Source: Hemicordylus capensis | Lineage: Eukaryota > Chordata > Lepidosauria > Squamata > Cordylidae | Length of the DNA: 64,000 bases | Direction: 5' to 3' | Assembly (NCBI RefSeq): GCF_027244095.1 | Contig: NC_069670.1 | Location: forward strand, 14,961,320 to 15,025,319 | Shown: positions 55,698-64,000 of the stretch, piece after piece | Layout: every line of letters begins with the position of its first letter | Numbering within the stretch: the stretch's first letter is position 1 | The notes under the pieces: generated by a model | What the model was told of the DNA's origin: nothing | Databases searched by the model: none | The model's input: the letters and a program-made list of their open reading frames with translations, nothing else | Position numbers and translations under genes: made by a program

Positions 55698-56984
55698 GGG
55701 GGGAAATGTTCCTTTCCGTCTTCTTCATTTGGGCTGGCCTTCCCATTCCTGAAGGAATTCCATCTTCCCCTTTGCAGCTTCCTTCTCTGGGCCTCAATCA
55801 GTCCGCCCTGCTCACGCAAAGTTTGGAGACAGCTAGGAAGTCCATCAAACAGAGAATTGAGGATATTGAGAGACAGACAGACATGGCAAGGGTACCTGAT
55901 TTTCAGTGCCAGGAATCAGTTAGGTATTGCTTGGCCCCAGCACCCTATCTTACTGCCCTGGAGGTGCCCCCTCTTAGAAAAGCTTTCACCTTGGCAAGAT
56001 GTAATGCCCTGCCTTCAGCCTTTTAGAGGGACAATATAGAGGGATCCCCTATGGGGAGAGGCTTTGCCCATGCGGCGAGGGTCAAGTTGAAACAGTTACC
56101 CATGTACTATTGGAATGCCTGTTCTACAGAGACCTGCGCCGGGATTTCATTCACCCTCTGACAGTCAAATGCCCAGGTCTCGATCTACCTCAGATGACTG
56201 CCAGGCTCCTGGAAGGAAGTAATTCCTCTTCCACTAGACAGTTAGCCAAATTTTGCAGTGCAGCCCTTTGCTTTCGGAAGAGCCTAAAATCGGACAAATA
56301 AACGACACAATGCCAGAGCAATTTGTACTCATATCTCGGCCAGTTGCAGCTGGGCATGTGGGGATAGGTATTGACAGCTTAAAAGTAGCTAATTCAATGC
56401 TAACACTTTATAGAGCCCCTGAATTGTATATCTCCTCCCAGATTGGGAGTTGAGCTGTGTTTGGAGTTGTAATTGTTCAATAAGCAGGAATAAGCTGCCC
56501 TTTCATTTTAATCTATTTTACTAGCATTTTCAGTGACTCTGTGCTGAGCAGGACCCCATAGAATGCTGATTATCCTCTCTTTTAAATTTGTTCTGATTTT
56601 ATACTGCTTTTTGATTGAAACAAAGTGTTTGGCTGAGTCCTTTTTAGCTTACATGCATTTTACCTATTCTGTTTGTGCTTTATATCATGTTTTAAAAATT
56701 TTGTATTTTTCTATTCCCTCCCCCTCAGTCTTATTGCTACATCAATATTAATCTCCGTAATACTGCAACACTTTCTTTATATTGCATTTATTGTATAGTA
56801 TTACTGTATTACAACTTGTGCTGGTCAACAACCGTAATAAAGATAAGATTATTTCTTATTTCTCTCTTTGCAGCTTCCTTGACTTTACTTGTCAGCCATG
56901 CTGGCAAGATACTCTCCGGCCCCACTTCTTTTTTTAAAAATGGGAAAGAAGAAGGAGGAGGGCATGATCAAGAAGGGAGTAACT
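55698..56984. repeat. Second truncated B block split by a LINE
   Basis: From about 55,705 the sequence is the end part of block B again (GGGCTGGCCTTCCCATTCCT), interrupted by a LINE and resuming at 56,867 to 56,984. It then meets the start of B2. This is a recombination junction between unequal copies. Confidence 0.75.
55785..56866 (+). mobile_element. 5'-truncated LINE with 14-bp target duplication
   Basis: Flanked by TTTGCAGCTTCCTT on both sides (55771-55784 and 56867-56880). It encodes remnants of a reverse-transcriptase C-terminal region with a CxCG...H...C zinc-knuckle-like motif near 56,075-56,120 (frame changes present). The 3' end is CCGTAATAAAGATAAGATT. It is the same 3' end type as the fragment at 50,942-51,470. 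The insertion is younger than the B-block duplication it splits. Confidence 0.85.
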
Positions 56985-58260
56985 AATCCCCACCACAACC
57001 GATTATAAAAAACCTCCAAGCATTTGATTCCTCATCTGAGTGAGATAATGTAAATAACTACTGCAAACTGAGCAAAGAGGCATCTTTTTAGAAGTGGTGA
57101 TACTCTTGTATTGAGCAGGGGGAGAGCAATTGGCCCTATCCATCCCCAGCACAGCATCCCTCCAGTGGCTCTTGCTGTCATCTGCCTTATATTTCTTTTT
57201 AGACTGTGAGCCCTTTGGGGACAAGGGGCCATCCTATTTATATTTTATATGTTTTCTCCATGTAAACCGCACAGGCAGGCCTCAAATGGAGTCTCAGGGC
57301 CAGGAGGAGGCTTCTGGCATTTGGCCTGCGTCCTTCACAACGCACGTACTCAAAGCCTCTTTCTCCACCAAAAGGAGTTGTTGAAGAGAGTCCAGCCCTG
57401 AAGTCAGCTGGTGGGGTAAGGTGGTTCCAGAAGCGCTCACACCAAGTCCTCTGAGCATGCACAAAGAACTCGCTTCTGTATTTCCATGGCGGTCCAGCAA
57501 TTGATCATGCTGATGTTCTGACTGCTCCCAAGGCTTTTTGCTTCCAGCTCCCTTGAGAGGTGTTATGAATGGCAGGATAGAAATATGATTGATTGGAATG
57601 TCGGTTTTTGCACCTTAATTATGTTGTGGCAGTGTTGGTGTTGGTGTTGGGGTGTGTGTGTGTTTAAAAGGAGCAATATCAAGGAGCTGAGTTGCTGGAT
57701 TGCTAAATACGGCTGAGCGGCTCAGGTGCTCCTGATCAGCAGACGATGACTTGTCACAACAAGGTGGCGGGGAGAAGTGGCCAAGAACCCCACTGGGATG
57801 GCATGTACAGAAGCACACCTTCCAGTTGCTTGAAAAAGTGATCGACACAGTGTACTGTTTTGCTGGGAACATGATTGGACAGGTTTCCTGCTTCTGGTGC
57901 CTTTAAAGAAGCTTTGGTTATCCTCCTTGATGCTCTTAGCTAAGCTCTCTTTTCACCGCCCCCCTCCGATCATCCCTTTGCTTTTCTCCGGACAGAGTTG
58001 GTATTCCTTTCTGTCCTCATCATTAGGGCTGGCCGTCCCATTCCTGAAGGAATCCATCTTCCCCTTTGCAGCTTCCTTGACTTTACTTGCTAGCCATGCT
58101 GGCAAGATACTCTCCGGCCTCCACTTCTTCTTTTTTTAAAAATGGGAAAGAAGAAGGAGGAGGGCATGATCAAGAAGGGAGCAAGGTTTTGAGCCCCACC
58201 TTGGTTGAACAGGGACCTTGACCCACACCAGGATGAAGAAATGATCACCAGGAATCTACT
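56985..58260. repeat. Block B2 of the tandem duplication
   Basis: Paralogous to 54,170-55,440 and to 61,935-63,195 (offset 4,950 bp from the latter). It contains an inverted dispersed repeat (GACTGTGAGCCCTTTGGGGA), a (TG)n run near 57,650 and otherwise unique duplicated DNA. No gene is seen inside. It lies directly downstream of S100 gene 4. Confidence 0.85.
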
Positions 58261-58578
58261 CAAGAGTTCAAGTTGCTTTATTGAGGTACACCCATCTCCC
58301 CTGATTAAGCTCATTTAGATTTAATTTTTAAAAGCAATTTAGAGATAGACATAACACCACCACACTAAAGAAATACATTTTAGTGAAATTTGTGCCACTA
58401 ATGAAGCAAGGATTAAATCAAAAACATTCCCAGATTACGGATAAAGGAATGAAACAAACATTTTTTAAAAAAATATCAGATTGGCTCTTTCTTGTCTGAT
58501 GTTGGCCCTGACCCCAGGAATAGAGGACGTTCGGGATCTGGACGAATCCGCAAAGCATAGCGGCTTCCCACTGAGTGC

Positions 58579-59107
58579 TCAGGGGTGATGAGCGTCTCCA
58601 TCCCCACCTTCACACTGGCATTTCTCAAACATAGTGATCATAACCTCTCTGATCAGTACAGTGAACTCCTCAATGCTGATACGCTGATCACAGTTCTGGT
58701 CCAGCCTTTTAAACAGCTCATCAAATTCCTTTGGGTCTCCTGGGCACTGTGATGGAAAAAGAATTTGAAACAGATGACGGTTATCAGGAATATTTGGCAA
58801 TCTAGCTGCCCTCTCCACTATAGAAAGCTGCAAAACGCCTGCTCATTCCTTATAATTCGCTAGCAGGGTCCCCACCCGCTGAAACACGCACCGCTATATC
58901 CGTGCACTGCTGATCTCTCTCCTCTGCCTGGTAAGTCTTGCGGGGAGCAGCTCCAAAGTCATTCCATACCACAACTCTGTTTATCTTAGGTCCAGGCCTG
59001 GGGTGGACTAAAAACATCAAGGTCCCTTCCAACCTGACGATTCTATGGTTTAACATGTATATGAGTATTCATATTTAACAACAGCTCCAAACCCAAATTC
59101 AGGATCG

Positions 59108-59166
<59 letters not shown>

Positions 59167-60155
59167 ATTTTATTATACTGCTTGATATGTACATCTCTAG
59201 GCAGTGAATAGTACATTTCTACAATTATAATTGTAGCAGCTGGAGACAGGGAACTAGAACTCAGGGAGATGCCTTCTGCTGAGTCAGATCCTTGGACCAT
59301 CAAGCTCAGTATTGTCTACACTGACTGGTAGCAGCTCTCCTTCATTTCAGGTAGGCGTCTCTCCCCGTTCAAGTGGCGATATCAGGGAGGGAACTCTGGA
59401 CCTCCTGCATGCAAATAGATGCTACGGCTCCATCTCCAGCATAGGGAGCTGCCTTATATCAAGCCAGGCCTTTCGTCCATCTAGCATAGCATTGTCTACA
59501 CTGACTGGCAGCAGCTTTCCCAGGTTTCAGGCATGAGCCTTTCCAAGCCCTACCTGTGGATGCTGACAGGGATTGAACATGGCACATTTCACATGCTAAG
59601 CAGGAGACCCATCTCTGAGCTATGGCCCCATCTCCAAAGTGAGGCCCATGGGTCTTGAACCCACAACCCGGATGGCTCTCTGTGCTGCTCTACATGCACA
59701 CTACCCACTGAGCAAATCAGCTCTCCTCAACCTCAAAAGATGCCAGTTCTAGCAATGTACAAAACCTTTTATGTCACCCCCAAATCTACCCCAAAGTGAA
59801 AGCAAACCACAGTACTTGTAGGGCCAAAGCAGCACTGCGACATTTTTCATGAATGCGGAGTATGCAACCGAAAATAGACCTCCCACCCATCATCTTTCCC
59901 TTCTGCTCCAGATGAAGGAAGCCAGCTCTGTTAATGAAGGGACCATTCCGTAGCCCTCACCTTCAGATAGTTGGGAAGCTGCTCATCCAGCAGTTTCCTC
60001 AGACCGTCCCTGCTGAGTGAGTCAGAATTGCACCGGCTGCGCATGTCAGAATTGGCCTGGATGAGAGGGCCAAGGTAACCAGAGTTGAAGATATACTCAT
60101 TCATACGGCGGACTATATCTCGAACAGCTTGTTCAATTGAAATTGGAGGCTCCAT
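58579..60155 (-). CDS. S100 gene 4, 120 residues, with insertion in EF-hand 1
   Basis: Coding exon 2 is 60155-59961 (65 codons; acceptor TTCTTAG, donor AAG/GTGAGG). Exon 3 is 58746-58579 (55 codons plus TGA; acceptor CATCACAG). The second EF loop DQNCDQRISIEE is canonical. The first, S100-specific loop is unusual. Between MNEYIF and DSLSRDGLRK there are about 17 more residues than in genes 1-3, including LIQANSDMRSRCN. The same exon encodes them, so they are not a mis-splice. The C-terminus EKCQCEGGDGDAHHP has two Cys and a His pair but no HxxxH. The polyadenylation signal (TTTATT on the plus strand) is at 58277-58282. Intron 2 holds two SINEs and an (ATCT)n run; intron 1 holds a MITE. Confidence 0.9.
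59107..59166. repeat. (ATCT)n microsatellite
   Basis: About 15 uninterrupted tetranucleotide units in intron 2 of S100 gene 4. Confidence 0.95.
59268..59640 (-). repeat. Two tRNA-derived SINEs in intron 2 of S100 gene 4
   Basis: Two adjacent minus-strand copies (about 59,268-59,440 and 59,441-59,640), each with TTGTCTACACTGACTGG and ending in a tRNA-like head. Confidence 0.75.
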
Positions 60156-60478
60156 CTTGAGAGGGCTTCCAACCTAAGAAGACAACAACCCATTCAGTCA
60201 GTGGCGAAAGGGGAGTTCTCTCTGAGAATGGTGTCTCCTCCCGAACAAGAAGCATGTCTACCTCCGGCTGAGAATAGACCCACGAAACCATGGAAAAGGA
60301 GAATCATTTGCAAGAGAGCCAGAGGAAGTGTGATAAAATGGTGGTCAGAGAGAGACCTATAGAAGCATGGTGCTCAGAGAGAGAGCTGGAAGCATTCTGG
60401 GAGGGAGGAGCAGGAGGAGGAAGTTGGAAGTAACTCTCTAGAAGTTCCTGAGTACATTCTCTCCATAGAGGGGTCATA

Positions 60479-60674
60479 CAGAGGTGCACCTAGGTAATTT
60501 TGGAGCCTGGACCTCAAGGCCTTTGGAGCCCCTCACTCCCCTGCAAATTAAGCATCATCATACTCCGCCGGGCAACCACACCATCTGGGACAGACTAATG
60601 AGGATTTGGGGGCCCCAAGGGGGTGTGGAGGCCCTGGACTTCGGCTCCAAGGTCCAGGGGTAAGAGCACCTCTG
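60479..60674. mobile_element. hAT-type MITE in intron 1 of S100 gene 4
   Basis: The ends are CAGAGGTGCACCTA and TAAGAGCACCTCTG. The flanks GGGTCATA (60471-60478) and GGGTTATA (60675-60682) are an 8-bp target duplication with one mismatch. No coding capacity. Confidence 0.85.
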
Positions 60675-61110
60675 GGGTTATAGAGGCAGAGAGAAACAGG
60701 AAAGAGAACGAGACCTTCTGTGTGTCTTTATCCCCAGTGCCTCTAGTGGTCATTAGGGTTACTGGTGCAAAAGGACAATGCTATCTGGAGCTGGATCTCC
60801 AACAAGAATAGACCCAAGAGACCATGGAAGAGGACAATCATTTGCCAGAGAGACAAAGGAAACGTGATAATATCACTGGGTATGAATGCTGCGCTTGTCT
60901 TCAAATATTTGGTGTGTGCAGAGATTTTGGTTGACCCGTCTCCCCCTCTGGTGCCTTCAATGTATGTCCCTTAGGGCCCCTCCAGCCATTCAGGGGGCTG
61001 AAGCCACCATCTGAGAGTCTTCACTACCATCCAGCATCTGAGGTCTAAAGCAAAAGCTTAACTCCACAAAATATCATGAGAAAAAAACCTCACCCAAGTC
61101 TTGGACTCAC

Positions 61111-61187
61111 CTCAGTTGAAGAACAACGAGAACGCAGCGCTTGGCCAAGTTGTGTTGGAGATCCTGGCGGGTGTTCTCTCTCTTATA
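61111..61187 (-). promoter_or_regulatory. TATA box and non-coding exon 1 of S100 gene 4
   Basis: On the minus strand TATAAGA lies at 61187-61181. Exon 1 runs from roughly 61,155 to 61,111 and ends CAACTGAG/GTGAGT. Intron 1 is about 0.94 kb. Confidence 0.75.
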
Positions 61188-61225
61188 CTCCTCATTCGGA
61201 TCCTCCAGCCCCTCCTTGGAGTGGT

Positions 61226-63195
61226 GAAATCGGCCCTCGTGCCAAATCCCGTTCCCAATAAACTAGTTTAGTGTGTCTATTTTGTGCTCACGAGATTGGG
61301 AGGCGTTCTTCCGTATAAGTCATCATAGCGGGGGTTGTTTGCTTCTTCTTTCCCCAACTTGTGACAAGTTATCGTCTCCTGATCTGGAGCAACTGAGCAA
61401 TCGTGCAAACTGGGTCCTTTGTGTTCCTTCTTTTAAACACACACACAAAGACAAATCCAAATACTGGAAGGAGTTGGCAAAAGCAGAGGTGAGCTCCATC
61501 TTTCCTGAAAGCAACATGAATCATTGTGAAAGTGTCCCATTTTTACACCCGTGGTGGACAGACCTGGGTTTCACCATCCTTTCTCCTCCTCCTATATTTC
61601 CCCCCAATCTTCTGGATCCACACAGCCTTTTTACTTGCCAGAATATTGCCTCCAACCGCCCTCCTCCCTGCATGACTACCATAGAGTCGCATGGCCAGAG
61701 TGGTCAACAGGAGAAAGCCACTGGCCTCATGAGGTTTTCCAGGCCTCTGGAGGTAAAGAGCATGCTGGGAAGGCAGGTATGTGTGTGTGGAGGAACATCC
61801 ACAATGGGCTATAAGCTCCCGATTGTAATGAAGCTCACTGCCAGCACCTTGGTCATCTATGAGCGGATTTTGGAATTGCAAACAGACATTCTGGTCACGT
61901 GGGGGTCATGAGGTAGGAGCAATCCTGCCCTTCTAATCCCCACCACAACCGATTATAAAAAAACTCCAAGCATTTGGTTCCTCATCTGAGTGAGATAATG
62001 TAAATAACTACTGCAAACTGAGCAAAGAGGCATCTTTTTAGAAGTGGTGATTCTCTTGTATTGAGCAGGGGGAGAGCAATTGGCCCTATCCATCCCCACC
62101 ACAGCATCCCTGCAGTGGCTCTTGCTGTCATCTGCCTTATATTTCTTTTTAGACTGTGAGCCCTTTGGGGACAAGGGGCCATCCTATTTATATTTTATAT
62201 GTTTTTTTCTATGTAAACCGCACAGGCAGGCCTCAAATGGAGTCTCAGGGCCAGGAGGAGGCTTCTGGCGTTTGGCCTGCGTCCTTCACAACGCACATGC
62301 TCAAAGCCTCTTTCTCCACCAAAAGGAGCTGTTGAAGAGAGTCCAGCCCTGAAGTCAGCTGGTGGGGTAAGGTGGCTCCAGAAGCGCTCACACCAAGTCC
62401 TCTGAGCATGCACAAAGAAGTCTCCTTCCGTATTTCCATGGCGGTCCAGCAATTGATCATGCTGATGTTCTGACTGCTCCCAAGGCTTTTTGCTTCCAGC
62501 TCCCTTGAGAGGTGTTATGAATGGCAGGATAGAAATATGATTGATTGGAATGTCGGTTTTTGCACCTTAATTATGTTGTGGCAGTGTTGGTGTTGGTGTC
62601 GGTGTGTGTGTGTGTGTTTAAAAGGAGCAATATCAAGGAGCTGAGTTGCTGGATTGCTAAATACGGCTGAGCGGCTCAGGTACTCCTGATCAGCAGACGA
62701 TGACTTGTCACAACAAGGTGGCGGGGAGAAGTGGCCAAGAACCCCACTGGGATGGCATGTACGGAAGCACACCTTCCAGTTGCTTGAAAAAGTGATCGAC
62801 ACAGTGTACTGTTTTGCTGGGAACATGATTGGACAGGTTTCCTGCTTCTGGTGCCTTTAAAGAAGCTTTGTTTATCCCCCCTGATGCTCTTAGCTGAACT
62901 CTCTTTTTGCCTCCCTGATCGTCCCCTTGCCTTTCTCCGGACAGAGTTGGTGTTCCTTTCTGTCCTCATCATTTGGGCTGGCCTTCCCATTCCTGAAGGA
63001 ATCCATCTTCCCCTTTGCAGCTTCCTTGACTTTACGTGTTAGCCATGCTGGCAAGATACTCTCCGGCCTCCACTTCTTCTTTTTTAAATGGGAAAGAAAA
63101 AGGAGGAGGGCATGATCAAGAGGGGAGCAAGGTTTTGTGCCCCACCTTGGGTTCACAGGGACCTTGACCCACACCAGGCTGAAGAGATGATCGCC
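61226..63195. repeat. Blocks A3 and B3 of the tandem duplication
   Basis: A3 (61,226-61,920) lies just upstream of the gene 4 promoter. B3 (61,923-63,195) follows and leads into the 3' end of gene 5. A 212-residue open frame (61,273-61,911) is only partly open in A1 and differs there mainly by amino-acid-changing substitutions, so I do not call it coding. B3 includes the inverted dispersed repeat at 61,985-62,215. Confidence 0.8.
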
Positions 63196-63519
63196 AGGAA
63201 TCTACTCAAGTTCAATCTTTATTGAGGTACACCCATCTACCCTGATTAAGCTCATTTAGATTTAATTTTTAAAATCAATTTAGAGATAGACATAACACAA
63301 CCACACTAAAGAAAAACATTTTAGTGAAATTTGTGCCACTAATGAAGCAAGGATTAGATCAAAAACATTCCCAGATTACGGATAAAGGAATGAAACAAAC
63401 ATTTTTAAAAAAAATATCAGATTGGCTCTTTCTTGTCTGATGTTGGCCCTGACCCCAGGAATAGAGGACGTTCGGGATCTGGACGAATCCGCAAAGCATA
63501 GCGGCTTCCCACTGAGTGC

Positions 63520-63687
63520 TCAGGGGTGATGAGCGTCTCCATCCCCACCTTCACACTGGCATTTCTCAAACATAGTGATCATAACCTCTCTGATCAGTAC
63601 AGTGAACTCCTCAATGCTGATACGCTGATCACAGTTCTGGTCCAGCCTTTTAAACAGCTCATCAAATTCCTTTGGGTCTCCTGGGCA
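63520..63687 (-). CDS. S100 gene 5, last exon only (window edge)
   Basis: Exon 3 of a second copy of gene 4, offset by exactly 4,941 bp and with an identical 55-residue peptide (EF loop DQNCDQRISIEE, tail CQCEGGDGDAHHP). The acceptor CATCACAG and the 3' UTR with TTTATT near 63,222 are kept. Exons 1 and 2 lie beyond 64,000. Intron sequence is also nearly identical to gene 4, with one small difference noted near 63,951 (AGAAGACATC versus AAAAACATC). The duplication is recent or maintained by gene conversion. Confidence 0.9.
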   Translation of the reverse strand, partial: CPGDPKEFDELFKRLDQNCDQRISIEEFTVLIREVMITMFEKCQCEGGDGDAHHP

Positions 63688-64000
63688 CTGTGATGGAAAA
63701 AGAATTTGAAACAGATGACGGTTATCAGGAATATTTGGCAATCTAGCTGCCCTCTCCACTATAGAAAGCTGCAAAACGCCTGCTCATTCCTTATAATTCG
63801 CTAGCAGGGTCCCCACCCGCTGAAACACGCACCGCTATATCCGTGCACTGCTGATCTCTCTCCTCTGCCTGGTAAGTCTTGCGGGGAGCAGCTCCAAAGT
63901 CATTCCATACCACAACTCTGTTTATCTTAGGTCCAGGCCTGGGGTGGACTAGAAGACATCAAGGTCCCTTCCAACCTGACGATTCTATGGTTTAACATGT

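Noticed and set aside
61273-61911. 212-residue open frame upstream of S100 gene 4
   Set aside because: Its copy at 53.46-54.16 kb is only partly open and differs mainly by residue-changing substitutions. There is no known domain and no start context, so it is more likely duplicated non-coding DNA.
1-64000. Endogenous retrovirus or other virus-derived element
   Set aside because: I found no paired LTRs, no tRNA primer site and no gag, pol or env-like frames. The retroelement remnants seen are LINE and SINE.

Overview
The window looks like nuclear DNA of a squamate reptile (lizard or snake; species not determined). The reasons are intron-bearing vertebrate S100 genes, many SINEs with 5S-rRNA-like or tRNA-like heads, hAT MITEs, 5'-truncated LINEs and abundant microsatellites. 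There is no operon-like structure. The assignment rests on recalled repeat types, not on a search.

Layout. 1-1.8 kb is largely unique DNA with one SINE. 1.83-8.39 kb is a tandem array of a 131-bp satellite (about 50 units) with an 11-unit higher-order period. 8.39-29.9 kb is a very large inverted duplication (palindrome). Its left arm (about 8.4-18.4 kb) is mirrored by a right arm (about 19.8-29.9 kb). The arms meet in a TG/CA-rich satellite that is itself built of smaller palindromes. Both outer ends carry a 69-bp satellite abutting a CpG island, about 8 units on the left and about 37 on the right, the latter running on to 31.75 kb. Each arm holds two CpG islands and a few exon-like segments of unknown identity. 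I recognise no known gene there.

31.75-37 kb is repeat-rich intergenic DNA that includes a duplicated block with two kappaB-like sites. 37-64 kb is an S100 (calgranulin, S100A8/A9/A12/MRP-126-like) cluster. Genes 1 and 2 are complete on the + strand. Gene 3 is on the + strand with exons 1 and 2 but no visible exon 3. Gene 4 is complete on the - strand, and only the last exon of gene 5 (- strand) is inside the window. Genes 4 and 5 belong to a recent tandem duplication of about 4.95 kb. An older partial copy of the same unit lies at 53.46-55.70 kb and seems to have removed the 3' end of gene 3.

By family knowledge these proteins would be small Ca2+-binding (often Zn2+/Mn2+-sequestering) innate immune proteins of myeloid cells and epithelia. 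The five copies differ strikingly. One has Asn in place of every Asp of the canonical EF-hand, one has about 17 extra residues in the S100-specific EF loop, one has lost the HxxxH metal motif and one is truncated. The most unusual structure is the nested palindrome, with CpG promoters pointing into its core and satellite caps at both ends.
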